Numbered from the stretch's first letter, positions 16,436 through 25,756 are shown. The stretch is 64,000 nucleotides of DNA from Paenibacillus sp. MAHUQ-63 (GCF_028765165.1 NZ_JARADB010000001.1:1240001-1304000), one strand, 5' to 3'. Notes: generated from the sequence alone by a model not told the origin. Program-made: numbers and translations.

Positions 16436-18457
16436 TTAAGCCAACAGTGCTTTCACTCTGGCAGCTACGTTCTCAGGCGAGAAGCCGTACTCTTTCAGAA
16501 CCAGGTCGCCAGGCGCGGACGCACCGAACGTGTTGATCCCCAGAACGGAACCTTCGTCGCCAACATAGCGCTCCCAGCCAAGCGGGAATGCCATCTCAAC
16601 TGCAAGACGCTTCTTCACGTCAGGCAGAATGACGGAATCTTTGTAAGCTTTGGACTGTTTCTCGAACAGTTCCAAGCTTGGCAAGCTGACAACGCGTACG
16701 TTGATGCCTTCGGCTTGCAGCAGCTTTTGCGCCGCGACAGCCAGCTGCACCTCAGAGCCCGTTGCCAGGATTTGCGCATCCGGCTTACCGTTAGCTGCAT
16801 CGGATACAACGTATCCGCCTTTGCTCAGGTTCGCTTTGGCACCTTCTACGGTTCCTTCGAGGATCGGCAGGTTCTGGCGAGTCAGCACCAGTGCAACCGG
16901 TCCTTCGGATTGCGAAATCGCATAGCGCCAAGCTTCGGATGTCTCGTTACCGTCCGCAGGACGAATAACCGTGATGCCCGGAATAACGCGAAGCGCCGGC
17001 AATTGCTCGATCGGCTCATGCGTCGGACCGTCTTCGCCGACAGCGATACTGTCATGCGTCAGAACATAGATGACCGGCAGCTTCATCAGCGCTGCCAGAC
17101 GGATGGAGGCACGCAGGTAGTCGGAGAAGACGAAGAACGTTGCGCCGTATACTTTTACGCCGCTGTGTAAGGCCATACCGTTCATCGCCGTACCCATACC
17201 GAACTCGCGAACGCCGAACCAGAGGTTGCGGCCTGCGTAGTTGCTGGCGCTGTAGTTACCTTCGCCTTTGATCATCGTGTTATTGGAGCTCGCAAGGTCA
17301 GCGGAACCACCGATCAACTGCGGCAGCAGAGGCGCAATCGCATTGATGGCGTTACCGGACGCTACGCGAGTCGCCATTGGCTTGTCCGACGTGCTGTATA
17401 CCGGCAGGTTGGCATCCCAGCCTGCAGGCAGCTCATTGTTCACAGCTGCGCTGAATTGTTTGCCAAGCTCCGGATAAGCCTTGATGTAGTCGTTCAGCAG
17501 ACTGCTCCAAGCTTGTTCTGCCGCAGCGCCTTCTTTGCCGATTTCGTTATAGTGTGCGCGAACTTCGTCAGGTACGAGGAAGTCCGGCTCTTCCGGCCAG
17601 CCGTAAGCTTGCTTCGTCAGCTTCACTTCGTCGCCGCCAAGCGGGGAACCGTGAGGACCTGCATGACCGCCTTTACCGCCTTTGTTCGGGCTTCCGAAAC
17701 CGATCGTCGTTTTCACTTCGATCAGCGTAGGACGCGTCGTGTCTGCTTTCGCTTCGGCAATCGCGGCCGAAATCGCAGCCAGATCGTTCTGCTCTTCTAC
17801 GCGCAGCACTTGCCAGCCGTAAGCTTCGAAACGCTTCTGCACGTTCTCGGAGAACGCCATGTTCAACTCGCCGTCGAGCGAGATATCATTGGAATCGTAA
17901 AGCATGATCAATTTGCCTAATTTCAGGTGACCGGCCAAAGAAACAGCCTCGGAAGAAACGCCTTCCATCATGTCGCCATCGCCGCAAATTGCATATGTAT
18001 AATGGTCGATTACCGGGAAGTTCTCTTTGTTGTAAGTCTCTCTCAAGTGAGCCTCAGCCATTGCCATACCGACTGCCATACCGATCCCTTGTCCAAGCGG
18101 ACCTGTTGTTGCGTCAACGCCCGGGGTGTGACCGTATTCCGGATGTCCTGGCGTCGCACTTCCCCACTGACGGAAGTTCTTGATCTCTTCCAGCGGGAGG
18201 TCATAGCCGCACAGGTGGAGCAGGCTATATAGAAGCATGGAACCATGCCCCGCGGAAAGCACGAAACGGTCGCGATTAACCCACTTCGGATTAGCCGGGT
18301 TATGCTTCATATGCTGTTTCCACAATACGTAAGCCATTGGGGCAGCCCCCATGACCATTCCAGGGTGACCGGATTTGGCTTTCTCAACGGCGTCGATTCC
18401 TAATGTGCGAATCGTGTCGACCGCTAATTGCTCAATTGTTTTGTTCGTTGCTGTCAT
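16436..18457 (-). CDS. tkt: Transketolase
   Basis: A 673-residue thiamine-diphosphate enzyme of the pentose phosphate pathway. Motifs: [32 protein letters not shown], the ThDP/Mg site [18 protein letters not shown] with [14 protein letters not shown], the pyrimidine-domain [15 protein letters not shown] and [14 protein letters not shown], and [20 protein letters not shown]. Length is standard. No regulatory element is obvious in the 180-base upstream gap. Confidence 0.97.
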   Translation of the reverse strand: MTATNKTIEQLAVDTIRTLGIDAVEKAKSGHPGMVMGAAPMAYVLWKQHMKHNPANPKWVNRDRFVLSAGHGSMLLYSLLHLCGYDLPLEEIKNFRQWGSATPGHPEYGHTPGVDATTGPLGQGIGMAVGMAMAEAHLRETYNKENFPVIDHYTYAICGDGDMMEGVSSEAVSLAGHLKLGKLIMLYDSNDISLDGELNMAFSENVQKRFEAYGWQVLRVEEQNDLAAISAAIAEAKADTTRPTLIEVKTTIGFGSPNKGGKGGHAGPHGSPLGGDEVKLTKQAYGWPEEPDFLVPDEVRAHYNEIGKEGAAAEQAWSSLLNDYIKAYPELGKQFSAAVNNELPAGWDANLPVYSTSDKPMATRVASGNAINAIAPLLPQLIGGSADLASSNNTMIKGEGNYSASNYAGRNLWFGVREFGMGTAMNGMALHSGVKVYGATFFVFSDYLRASIRLAALMKLPVIYVLTHDSIAVGEDGPTHEPIEQLPALRVIPGITVIRPADGNETSEAWRYAISQSEGPVALVLTRQNLPILEGTVEGAKANLSKGGYVVSDAANGKPDAQILATGSEVQLAVAAQKLLQAEGINVRVVSLPSLELFEKQSKAYKDSVILPDVKKRLAVEMAFPLGWERYVGDEGSVLGINTFGASAPGDLVLKEYGFSPENVAARVKALLA

Positions 18458-18596
18458 TTCGAAATTTCCCTCCTATATATCTTACTAACCTAAGTCTTTA
18501 ACTTGTACATACAAGTGACTTTTCTCGCTTGCATTATTGTACCATTTGCTTTCAGGCTTTGCCACAATAAACCGCTAAACAATTCGCTTCTTCTAC

Positions 18597-18629
18597 AAAA
18601 AAAAGACTGCATCCTAACGGATACAGCCT
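18597..18629 (-). terminator. Terminator of purU
   Basis: GGCTGTATCC pairs with GGATGCAGTC around GTTA, followed on the minus strand by TTTTTTTT. Confidence 0.9.
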
Positions 18630-18639
18630 AGCTTTCCCA

Positions 18640-19539
18640 TCAATTAAAAACTACAGTCTTGTTATTGTGAACAATAATGCGGTCTTCCACATGCCAAGCA
18701 ACCGCTCTGGCGAGAACGATCCGCTCGATATGACGGCCGATCCGCTTCAGATCCTCCACATTGTCACGGTGGCTGACCCGTTGAACGTCCTGTTCGATAA
18801 TCGGGCCGCCATCCAGCTCTTCCGTTACGTAGTGAGCCGTTGCGCCGATAATTTTGACGCCGCGGTTATGCGCTTGGGCATACGGCTTGCCGCCTACGAA
18901 AGCAGGCAAGAACGAATGGTGAATATTAATGATTCGATTCGTGTAGTGCTTGATGAAGGACGGCGAAACAATCTGCATATAGCGCGCCAAAACAATCGCA
19001 TCCACCTTATCGCCAACAACTTCCAGCTGCCGGCGCTCAGCTTCAGCCTTCGTATCGGCCGTAACCGGAATATGGTGGTAAGGGATGCCGAACGGCTCCA
19101 CCAGCGAACGCATATCCGGATGATTGGAAATCACCATCGCAATATCCGCGTTCAAATCGCCTGCCCGCCAGTGCCAGAGCAGCTCCAGCAGCGCATGATC
19201 CTCCTTCGAGACGAAGATCGCGATCCGCTTCTTCTGGCTGGCCAGCGACAAGCTCCATTCCATGGAGAACTTGTCCGCAACCGCGGAGAAAGCGGCTTTG
19301 AGCTGTTCCACACGCTCTTCCAGCTGCTCCAGATCAAACTCGATCCGGATGAAGAACATGCCGCCCTCCGGGTCCATCGTATACTGATCGGACTGCACGA
19401 TATTCGCGCCGTATTCAAATAAAAACTGCGACACCGCCGCCACGATGCCGGGCTGATCAGGGCAAGAGATCAGCATTCTCGCTCTATTCGCCCATTCGCT
19501 CTCCCTGCGAGCTGAGCTGTTCGTACTACTCCGTTCCAT
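18640..19539 (-). CDS. purU: Formyltetrahydrofolate deformylase
   Basis: A 299-residue enzyme releasing formate from 10-formyl-THF. Residues about 20-95 form an ACT domain (MLISCPDQPGIVAAVSQFLFEYGANIVQSDQY), the rest a formyltransferase fold with NIHHSFLPAFVGGKPYAQA and GATAHYVTEELDGGPIIEQD, which carry the catalytic His and Asp. Length is typical for the family. It is 21 bases downstream of nfo on the same strand, so the two may be cotranscribed. Confidence 0.96.
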   Translation of the reverse strand: MERSSTNSSARRESEWANRARMLISCPDQPGIVAAVSQFLFEYGANIVQSDQYTMDPEGGMFFIRIEFDLEQLEERVEQLKAAFSAVADKFSMEWSLSLASQKKRIAIFVSKEDHALLELLWHWRAGDLNADIAMVISNHPDMRSLVEPFGIPYHHIPVTADTKAEAERRQLEVVGDKVDAIVLARYMQIVSPSFIKHYTNRIINIHHSFLPAFVGGKPYAQAHNRGVKIIGATAHYVTEELDGGPIIEQDVQRVSHRDNVEDLKRIGRHIERIVLARAVAWHVEDRIIVHNNKTVVFN

Positions 19540-19560
19540 GTGAATCCCCCTATGTTGTCT

Positions 19561-20688
19561 TTAAGCTTTCTTGAGTACTTCCTGGCCGGCAAGCCACACG
19601 ATCAGACGCTGGTTAAGCTGCTCCTCGCTGAGGTCAGCCAGCAATCTCTCTTCATGCAAAATGTCGTACAAGCGCTCGAGCGGCTCGCGGCCGTCGGCTT
19701 TTTTCGCTTTCGCGTCGTTCTTCAGGATATCCCAAGTCTTCAGGACATAGTCGCGGAAATGGATATCCTTCTTGCCGAACATGTGGTCTATGCGCTCGAC
19801 ATGATCCAAGAACTCTTCGCCGAATCGGCCTTTGAGGTTGCCGGACAGCAGCGCAATCTCCGCTTCGTACATCGGACGCTGCGTCTTGTCTTCCTTGCCG
19901 ATCCATGGCGTCTCCAAAATCATCGGCAGATGCTGCAGCTTCTCGTGGCTCGCCACATTGTTCATCGCCTCAAAGCCGATCCAGCCGGAGCCGAGCGGTG
20001 CATGGCGGTCTTTGCCCGCGCCGCGGGCGTTCTTGCTGTCGTTCAAATGAATGACGCCAAGCTTCTCGAGGCCGACCACCTTATCGAAATGGTGCAGTAC
20101 GCCGTCGAGATCGTTCACGATATCATAACCGGCGTCATGCACGTGGCAGGTGTCCAAACATACGGTGAGCTTGTTGTTGAACTCGACCTGCTCCATGATT
20201 TCGGCGATTTCCTCGAAGCTGCGGCCGATCTCCGTCCCTTTGCCGGCCATCGTCTCGAGCGCGATGTTCACATCCGTATCTTTGACACCGGCAAGCACTT
20301 CGTTCAGACCTTCGGCAATCCGGGCGATGCCGTATTCCGCATCTTTGTCCGTGTAGGCACCCGGATGCAGAACGATATTGCGCACGCCGATGTACGCGGT
20401 CCGGCGAATTTCTTCCTGCAGGAAGCGCACGGCGAGTTCGAAGGTATCGTTTTTGTAAGAACCGAGATTAATAATGTAAGGCGCGTGCACGACGATTTCG
20501 TTAATGGCATGCTTGTCCATCAAAGCTTTGCCTTCTTCGATGAATTGATCTTCGATCGGTTTGCGGCGTGTATTTTGCGGTGCGCCAGTGTATATCATAA
20601 AAGTGGAAGAACCGTATGAAACTGCTTCTTCAGCTGCATTTAACAAGCCTTTATCCGAAAACGAAACGTGTGAACCGATTTTGGGCAT
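19561..20688 (-). CDS. nfo: Endonuclease IV with C-terminal extension
   Basis: A 375-residue AP endonuclease for base-excision repair. Residues 1-290 are a normal zinc TIM barrel: [72 protein letters not shown] and LPMILETPW, so the metal-binding His/Asp/Glu set looks complete. Known bacterial Nfo proteins end near residue 280-300; here about 75 more residues follow (from [12 protein letters not shown] to [12 protein letters not shown]), helical and charged. The extension's role is unknown. Confidence 0.94.
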   Translation of the reverse strand: MPKIGSHVSFSDKGLLNAAEEAVSYGSSTFMIYTGAPQNTRRKPIEDQFIEEGKALMDKHAINEIVVHAPYIINLGSYKNDTFELAVRFLQEEIRRTAYIGVRNIVLHPGAYTDKDAEYGIARIAEGLNEVLAGVKDTDVNIALETMAGKGTEIGRSFEEIAEIMEQVEFNNKLTVCLDTCHVHDAGYDIVNDLDGVLHHFDKVVGLEKLGVIHLNDSKNARGAGKDRHAPLGSGWIGFEAMNNVASHEKLQHLPMILETPWIGKEDKTQRPMYEAEIALLSGNLKGRFGEEFLDHVERIDHMFGKKDIHFRDYVLKTWDILKNDAKAKKADGREPLERLYDILHEERLLADLSEEQLNQRLIVWLAGQEVLKKA

Positions 20689-20814
20689 GATCTTTAACTC
20701 CTTTATGAGTTTCTGTCTACTACCCTCCTATTTTACTCGGATTGTCGCAAGAAATCTAGAAATAAGGTATAATTCTTATCACAGATGACTGGATGCTAGT
20801 GAGGTGACCGATAT

Positions 20815-21243
20815 ATGTCCAACGATTTTTTCATGTGGTTCATTATTTTCTGGGTGTTCGTCCTGCTTTTCTTCATGAGCGTAGGCGGATACTTCATGTT
20901 TCGCAAATTTCTGAAGGTGCTGCCCAAGGAAGACGGCAAGTCCAAGCTCGACTGGCAGAATCATTATGTCGACAGCTCCCGCCATTTATGGACGGAGGAG
21001 TCCAAAGCATTTCTCGACCAGCTTGTCTCGCCGGTACCGACGGCTTTCCGGGATATTGCCAAGCATTCCATCGCCGCCCGGATCGGACAGGTTGCGCTGG
21101 AGGCTCAAGCGAGCGAAGTCACGCGAGAGCACTGTATCGAGGGCTACATTCTGGCGACGCCGCGCCGCGATTACCGGAGCTTAACAAGCTTCCTGGAGAA
21201 AGAACGGATCGATTACAGCGCATATAAGCATTTATTGCAATAA
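20815..21243 (+). CDS. DUF2621 membrane protein (YneK-like)
   Basis: A 142-residue protein with one N-terminal membrane helix (FFMWFIIFWVFVLLFFMSVGGYFMF, residues 5-29) and a cytoplasmic helical domain, WTEESKAFLDQLVSPVPTAFRDIAKHSIAARIGQVALE then REHCIEGYILATPRRDYRSL. This is the DUF2621/YneK family of Bacillales, function unknown. GTGAGGTGACC precedes the ATG. Single-gene unit with a strong terminator. Confidence 0.85.
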   Translation: MSNDFFMWFIIFWVFVLLFFMSVGGYFMFRKFLKVLPKEDGKSKLDWQNHYVDSSRHLWTEESKAFLDQLVSPVPTAFRDIAKHSIAARIGQVALEAQASEVTREHCIEGYILATPRRDYRSLTSFLEKERIDYSAYKHLLQ

Positions 21244-21247
21244 AAAT

Positions 21248-21292
21248 AAAAAGCCGCTCATTTCTTTATTCAAGAAAGAGCGGCTTTATTTG
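21248..21292 (+). terminator. Terminator of the DUF2621 gene
   Basis: AAAAAGCCGCTCATTTCTT pairs with AAGAAAGAGCGGCTTT, then ATTT. Confidence 0.88.
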
Positions 21293-21364
21293 TCGTTATC
21301 ATGGAGGCTCCCGTATTTCCCATAGTTCCGTTCTAACACTAGCAAGCTAATCCCGCCTTAATCA

Positions 21365-21553
21365 TCAAATCCAACGCTCCGAAGTTATCTCGTCATAACT
21401 ATGTATGCAGACCGTACGTAATGAATCGCACTTTATACAATGAGCCAGAGGAATTGTCGTTTGGTAGAAGCCTGTTTTAAATATTTTTTTGGCATAGCAT
21501 TCAGCCATGATGGAATGACACTCGATACAAAACACCTTTTTCAAATTGCCCAT
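21365..21553 (-). CDS. Small protein with two CxxC motifs
   Basis: A 62-residue protein with CIEC near the N-terminus and CIKC in the middle (LKKVFCIECHSIMAEC, LAHCIKCDSLRTVCIHSYDEI), so probably a zinc-ribbon-like fold. AAGGGGTGA sits 5 bases before the ATG at 21553. Two GATAC-N5-GTATC-type sites lie directly upstream. I know no named family; a role as a small regulatory or adaptor protein is only a guess. Confidence 0.65.
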   Translation of the reverse strand: MGNLKKVFCIECHSIMAECYAKKIFKTGFYQTTIPLAHCIKCDSLRTVCIHSYDEITSERWI

Positions 21554-21589
21554 AAATTTCACCCCTTAATCATCCATATGCCACGTCAC

Positions 21590-21636
21590 GTTACAATATG
21601 TATATATATAAAAGATTATAAGATACATTATGTAAC
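21590..21636 (-). promoter_or_regulatory. Two GATAC-N5-GTATC-type operator candidates
   Basis: GTTACAATATGTATA (21590-21604) and GATACATTATGTAAC (21622-21636) are 15-bp dyads with a 5-bp centre, 32 bp apart, upstream of the CxxC gene. The same dyad recurs before other genes up to 25.1 kb. Confidence 0.5.
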
Positions 21637-21655
21637 TTATCAAGGAGATGTTTAT

Positions 21656-22132
21656 TTAGCAGCTATAATCAACAAGCATGTCATCCTGCAGATGCTCGTA
21701 ATCGTAGCTTTTGGCCAACTTGCCGAATTCTTTATTTTGTATCGAAGCCAGCCGGTTAATGGCATATAGCATCTCAAATTCTGCATAATTCACAGGTTGA
21801 AGATGGGCCGTATAGATGCAGCTGTCATTCACTTGATTTACCTGTCTGATGCAGCCTTCGCTCCGAAACACTCGGCCTATCATCGAAAACTCAAAACCGT
21901 AGAGCACTTCACGATCTGTCGGCAGTATCAATGAACTTTCAAAAGTAAATTGCGATTTCTCCAATTCCATAATTTGAATCATCGCTTGTTTCGTATGAAT
22001 GGGCTTCTGGCGGATTTGAATGATGGTCAGTCTTCCTGGCAGAGGGGTTACCAAACCTAATTTCGTTCTTTTTTGGAAAACCATAGCTTCACGCACCTCA
22101 TCATACACTTTGTATCTAGTCAAATGAATCAC
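21656..22132 (-). CDS. Unknown 158-residue protein, possibly a diverged PilZ-like domain
   Basis: Soluble, mostly beta protein. The layout MIQIMELEKSQFTFESSLILPTDREVLYGFEFSMIGRVFRSEGCIRQV followed by YTAHLQPVN is reminiscent of a PilZ barrel (strand, 'f-x-S-x-L-x-LP', then a G-x-V/I strand), but the c-di-GMP motifs RxxxR and D/NxSxxG are absent. Divergent from the XRE gene at 22216, with about 80 bases between starts, so the XRE protein may control it. I would not assign a function. Confidence 0.6.
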   Translation of the reverse strand: MIHLTRYKVYDEVREAMVFQKRTKLGLVTPLPGRLTIIQIRQKPIHTKQAMIQIMELEKSQFTFESSLILPTDREVLYGFEFSMIGRVFRSEGCIRQVNQVNDSCIYTAHLQPVNYAEFEMLYAINRLASIQNKEFGKLAKSYDYEHLQDDMLVDYSC

Positions 22133-22215
22133 TGCTTTGTTATAATAGTTTTCTGGTATAATTCGTTAAAGCCAATGGATATAATGGTAGAAAAAACTTA
22201 CAGTGAGGAATGATC

Positions 22216-22587
22216 ATGCTGAAGTACGGAGACCGTATTGCTCTTTTACGTGAAAAAAGAGGACTGACGCAAGAAGAACTATCCATCAAAATCGGAATAT
22301 CTAGAGCATCTCTTTCTCATTATGAAACAAGCCGCCGTGAACCAGATTACGAAACCATTAACAAGATTGCTAACTTCTTTGACGTTTCTATCGACTATTT
22401 GCTTGGGCGTACGAACCAGCAGCAAACCGTTCTCGACCACGATGTCCGGGACTTTGTTGAGAATTTGGATTTAACGGATGAAACGATTTTACAAAAGTTT
22501 TCTTTGACGGTGGATGGCCGCAAATTATCGCCTGAAGAAGCCAAACGATTCATTGCTTTTGTAAGGGCTGAGCGTTCTTTGGAGTAG
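22216..22587 (+). CDS. XRE-family transcriptional regulator
   Basis: A 123-residue regulator. Residues about 1-65 are an XRE HTH of the Xre/SinR/ImmR class: YGDRIALLREKRGLTQEELSIKIGISRASLSHYETSRREPDYETINKIANFFDVSIDYLLGRT. The C-terminal half is helical (DFVENLDLTDETILQKF, LSPEEAKRFIAFVRAERSLE) and lacks the SinI-interaction segment. GAGG lies 7 bases before the ATG at 22216. It is the nearest candidate reader of the GATAC-N5-GTATC sites. Confidence 0.87.
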   Translation: MLKYGDRIALLREKRGLTQEELSIKIGISRASLSHYETSRREPDYETINKIANFFDVSIDYLLGRTNQQQTVLDHDVRDFVENLDLTDETILQKFSLTVDGRKLSPEEAKRFIAFVRAERSLE

Positions 22588-22693
22588 ATGGGGAAGAGCC
22601 GCTGTGATCTTGAGTTTGAAATTTCTGTATGTCGATTCCCAGATGGGCAAGAATCTCTTCAATATCGACGGAAATCTTCGATTCCTGTTTCAT
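22550..22693 (-). CDS. Possible 47-residue small protein overlapping the XRE gene 3' end
   Basis: MKQESKISVDIEEILAHLGI starts an amphipathic helix, followed by a polar tail (FQTQDHSGSSPSTPKNAQ). TAGGAG lies 11 bases before the ATG at 22693, and a GATAC-N5-GTATC dyad lies 62 bases upstream, which argues for a real unit. It runs convergently into the XRE gene with a 38-bp overlap of coding sequence. A small regulator of the neighbouring repressor is conceivable but unproven. Confidence 0.5.
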   Translation of the reverse strand: MKQESKISVDIEEILAHLGIDIQKFQTQDHSGSSPSTPKNAQPLQKQ

Positions 22694-22755
22694 ATAACGC
22701 ACTACTCCTAACGCTCAGCTTTTCTTAAAAAGCACCAGCTTTTTTTATCTTTTAT

Positions 22756-22770
22756 GATACATTATGTATC
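22756..22770 (-). promoter_or_regulatory. GATAC-N5-GTATC dyad
   Basis: GATACATTATGTATC, arms perfectly inverted about a 5-bp centre, upstream of the small ORF at 22550-22693. Confidence 0.55.
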
Positions 22771-22804
22771 CTGGATGTCAAGTCGACTCACATTCATTTC
22801 ATCA

Positions 22805-23311
22805 CTATTTATTCACGCCAATATACTTTAAGGTCACTGAAGGAGCGGACTGATTGAATAAATCACGGAGCACGGAGACGTTTTTTGTCTTTAAATAATA
22901 GTGATACCCATAGGTCTTACGTAGTGTATGCGTGCCGATATCCGTCAACCCCACCTGTTTGGCCGCTTGATTCAAAATACGGTAAACACGGATTCTCTTG
23001 ATCGGATTGCCCGTACGCTGGGACGGAAATAAGTAATTATCTTCGTCCATGTACTGAATGTATTCTTTGATATAGGTCTTAAGTTGCGGTGAGAGCTGAA
23101 ATGACTTGATTTTGCCGGTCTTCTCCTCCCGGACGCTGACAACGTTGCGGTCCATCACGTCCTTTACTTTCAAAGAGAGCAGATCGCTAAGATGGAGTCC
23201 CGAGTTAATGCCGATCGTGAAGAGCAGCCAGTCCCGAATCGACTGTTCTTTCAAAACCTCTTGTAATTGCTCGATTTTCTCTTGATCTCTAATAGGTTGT
23301 ACTACTTGCAT
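22805..23311 (-). CDS. Tyrosine-recombinase-like catalytic-domain protein with altered active site
   Basis: A 168-residue protein equal to the catalytic domain of phage-type integrases, without the N-terminal core-binding domain. Recognisable are INSGLHLSDLLSLKVKDV, VREEKTGKIKSFQL (Lys), HTLRKTYGYHYY (second Arg) and PSVTLKYIGV (Tyr). The first catalytic Arg (normally TGLRISELL) is His here, and the usual His before the Tyr segment (NHSSPSVT in relatives) is Gln (NQSAPSVT). Strand cleavage may be lost, leaving a DNA-binding role. GTGAGGTG precedes the ATG at 23311. Confidence 0.82.
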   Translation of the reverse strand: MQVVQPIRDQEKIEQLQEVLKEQSIRDWLLFTIGINSGLHLSDLLSLKVKDVMDRNVVSVREEKTGKIKSFQLSPQLKTYIKEYIQYMDEDNYLFPSQRTGNPIKRIRVYRILNQAAKQVGLTDIGTHTLRKTYGYHYYLKTKNVSVLRDLFNQSAPSVTLKYIGVNK

Positions 23312-23416
23312 GAATAGCACCTCACATAACCTTATTCGCGTACCTTGTATGTTACTTATGTATTTATGCTGTAGCTGGACACTATAATGGCTCTATCAAT
23401 CCTCCCTCCTATTTAT

Positions 23417-23431
23417 GTTACATATTGTATC
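23417..23431 (-). promoter_or_regulatory. GATAC-N5-GTATC-type dyad
   Basis: GTTACATATTGTATC, one mismatch from the arms of the other sites, about 105 bases upstream of the integrase-like gene. Confidence 0.45.
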
Positions 23432-23464
23432 ACAAATTTGATAAATGATCTATGCCTTTTCCTG

Positions 23465-23507
23465 TTCTCAAATCCCGATCCCTGCGATATAATTCTTAAT
23501 AAAGAAC
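23465..23507 (+). promoter_or_regulatory. Promoter with SinR-type box for the Asn-rich secreted protein
   Basis: TATAAT (23488-23493) lies 17 bp after TTCTCA (23465-23470). The palindrome ATTCTTAATAAAGAAC (23492-23507) overlaps the end of the -10 and the likely start point, a position expected to block transcription. It matches the known SinR inverted half-site GTTCTYT. Confidence 0.75.
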
Positions 23508-23546
23508 GCTAGTTTGTGAATAAATCATGAAGGGAGGCCATGTATA

Positions 23547-23960
<414 letters not shown>

Positions 23961-24020
23961 ATAAGGATAAGCTCTTCAGGACAAGCGCATTGAGGCAGGT
24001 TCATGCTCAACGAACCGCAG

Positions 24021-24048
24021 CTCCGGCAGCAACTGCCGGAGTTGTGTG
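24021..24048. terminator. Hairpin between convergent genes
   Basis: CTCCGGCAG pairs perfectly with CTGCCGGAG around CAA, followed by TTGTGTG; the U-tract is weak. Confidence 0.55.
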
Positions 24049-24051
24049 CGT

Positions 24052-24918
24052 TTATGTCGGCCTCGCCGCCAGTTCGAATACGGTAATTTCAGGCCGGCAA
24101 TTAAATCGAATCGGGAACAAGGTTGTCCCTAGCCCGCGATTTGTGTAAACGTAAAATTCTCTATTGTCGAATGCGTAAAGCCCCATAGGGTACTTTTGAC
24201 CTAGGTCCGGTGTAAAGAGACTGCCGTACAAGGGGATTCGAATCTGGCCGCCATGACTATGTCCCGAGAGCTGAAGATCAACCGGATAGGCCGATGCCAT
24301 ATCGGCAAAATCCGGCTCATGCGCAAGCAGCAGGACGAACTCGTCTTTATGAACGCCTTGGAGTGCGAGACGCAAGTCCGGCTTGCCATGAAAGATTTCA
24401 TCGATCCCGACCACATGCATGCGTCCATTCCCTCGCTCAATCGTTCGGTTGCCGTTGACCAGGACGGTAAAACCGGATCGTTCGAGTACATCCTTGACCT
24501 TGCCGGGCGACAGCCGCATATCATGATTGCCGAGGACCGCGTATTTCCCCAAACCAGCTTGCAGCCGCGACAGGATCGGGATGACATCCTCATTCACTTC
24601 GCCGTGATTGGAATCGAACAGATCCCCCGTGAAGCAGATGATATCCGGCTTTTGCTTCTGAATCAGCCCCGCCACTCTTTCCATTTGTCCCAGGCTGTAA
24701 TAGCTGCCGAGATGGGTATCGCTGAACTGAACGATTCGCACGCCACCCAAAGCTGCCGGATACCGGCGGTATGCTAGTCGCACCGTTTGCAGCTGAATCC
24801 AATAACGCTCCCCACAAATGCCGTAGAGACCGCCGATTCCCGCCATAATCCCCAAAGATCCGACGGTTTTCAGACCATATCTGAGAAACTGCCTCCGGCT
24901 AAAAGGCTTCTCGTTCAC
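24052..24918 (-). CDS. Tat-exported metallophosphoesterase (YkuE-like)
   Basis: A 288-residue calcineurin-like phosphoesterase. The N-terminus SRRQFLRYGLKTVGSLGIMAGIGGLYG is a twin-arginine signal. Metal-binding motifs are complete: FSDTHLG, ICFTGDLFD, VLGNHDMR, LLLAHEPDF and LSGHSHGGQIRIPL. This set and the Tat signal match Bacillus YkuE, a wall-associated phosphoesterase. Substrate unknown. Confidence 0.88.
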   Translation of the reverse strand: MNEKPFSRRQFLRYGLKTVGSLGIMAGIGGLYGICGERYWIQLQTVRLAYRRYPAALGGVRIVQFSDTHLGSYYSLGQMERVAGLIQKQKPDIICFTGDLFDSNHGEVNEDVIPILSRLQAGLGKYAVLGNHDMRLSPGKVKDVLERSGFTVLVNGNRTIERGNGRMHVVGIDEIFHGKPDLRLALQGVHKDEFVLLLAHEPDFADMASAYPVDLQLSGHSHGGQIRIPLYGSLFTPDLGQKYPMGLYAFDNREFYVYTNRGLGTTLFPIRFNCRPEITVFELAARPT

Positions 24919-25004
24919 GGTATGATCCCCTCCGCTCCTCCATATTTGTGTCCTAATGTCGGATGCTCACGCGGTATTTGTCGAGGGGGATTCACACAAG
25001 CACC

Positions 25005-25090
25005 GATACATTTTGTATAATTTTAATATTAGCAGGATTGATTTCGCTGAAAAAACGTGCGATAATAAATTACGAGATACGAATTGTATC
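25005..25090 (+). promoter_or_regulatory. Two GATAC-N5-GTATC-type dyads upstream of sinI
   Basis: GATACATTTTGTATA (25005-25019) and GATACGAATTGTATC (25076-25090, arms perfect) lie 71 bp apart in the gap between the phosphoesterase and sinI starts. The second is 29 bases before the sinI start codon. Either gene, or both, could be controlled from here. Confidence 0.5.
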
Positions 25091-25119
25091 ACACCAGAAC
25101 GGTTTTGGAGGGGTCGCTT

Positions 25120-25299
25120 GTGACTAAGATAAATCAGATAAATATCGAAGAGTATGATGTGGAGTGGGTCGATCTTATTATGCGCGCTCGTAAGATGGGT
25201 CTTACAACGGAAGATATCCGTGCATTTCTAAGAAGCCCTTTCCAACCGGCACAAAAATTACCGGTGCCAACTGAAAATAATCCTTGTATGTCCCCATAG
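25120..25299 (+). CDS. sinI: SinI-like anti-repressor
   Basis: A 59-residue protein with the SinI domain, YDVEWVDLIMRARKMGLTTEDIRAFLR (residues about 11-37), which corresponds to B. subtilis SinI LDQEWVELMVEAKEANISPEEIRKYL. SinI binds the matching C-terminal segment of SinR and disarms it, switching on matrix genes. GGAGGGG lies 6 bases before the GTG at 25120; length then equals SinI. Unlike B. subtilis, where sinI precedes sinR in one operon, it is convergent with sinR here, with 19 bp between stops. Confidence 0.88.
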   Translation: MTKINQINIEEYDVEWVDLIMRARKMGLTTEDIRAFLRSPFQPAQKLPVPTENNPCMSP

Positions 25300-25318
25300 A
25301 TCCTCTGGATTCATCTTA

Positions 25319-25660
25319 CTACTCGTCGTTCGGTCGCTTCATTCTCCATTTGTTGAAATCCAAAAACTCCCGAAATTGCTGTTTATCTACCCCAGATGAC
25401 ATCGCTTCTTTGATAATGTCATACCATTCCTGATCAAGCTCAAGCGTATCCTGTGCCGCCGCATCTTGTTCATCGATGAGCCTCTCGACAGGTACCTTCA
25501 GAACAGCTGCAATCTTCTCAAGAAACTGAATCGAAGGGTTCTTCTGAATATCGCGTTCCAAGCTGCTAATGTAAGACTTGGCTACGCCTGCACGTTCAGC
25601 CAGCTCCGTCAATGACAGGCCCTTCTCTTTTCTCAGTTGTTGAACACGTTTTCCAATCAT
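25319..25660 (-). CDS. sinR: Master biofilm repressor SinR
   Basis: A 113-residue protein close to B. subtilis SinR along its length: MIGKRVQQLRKEKGLSLTEL, then AERAGVAKSYISSLERD with NPSIQFLEKIAAVLKVPVERLIDE (HTH, residues 1-65), and the dimerisation/SinI-binding end LDQEWYDIIKEAMSSGVDKQQFREFLDFNKWRM. The DNA-recognition helix residues KSYISSLERD match SinR's KSYLSSIERN, which predicts the same GTTCTYT half-site. Its own promoter carries such boxes, so it probably represses itself. Confidence 0.93.
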   Translation of the reverse strand: MIGKRVQQLRKEKGLSLTELAERAGVAKSYISSLERDIQKNPSIQFLEKIAAVLKVPVERLIDEQDAAAQDTLELDQEWYDIIKEAMSSGVDKQQFREFLDFNKWRMKRPNDE

Positions 25661-25701
25661 GCGAGATCTTCCCTTATAATAAAATTATGGTTCCTCTTGT
25701 T

Positions 25702-25750
25702 ATTATATCAGGATTTCTTTAAAAGAACAAATTTGTTCCATATTAAGAAC
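25702..25750 (-). promoter_or_regulatory. sinR promoter with two SinR-type boxes
   Basis: On the minus strand TTGTTC (25730-25725) and TATAAT (25707-25702) are 17 bp apart. The dyad at 25714-25728 (TTTCTTT-A-AAAGAAC on the plus strand) overlaps -35 and spacer; a second, GTTCCATATTAAGAAC (25735-25750), lies just upstream. This fits autorepression. Confidence 0.75.
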
Positions 25751-25756
25751 GGCACA

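Noticed and set aside
16376..17170. A 264-codon plus-strand frame
   Set aside because: Antisense to the transketolase gene and without recognisable domain.
19540..20619. A 359-codon open frame on the plus strand
   Set aside because: Lies antisense to nfo, which has all catalytic motifs; this frame shows no family features.
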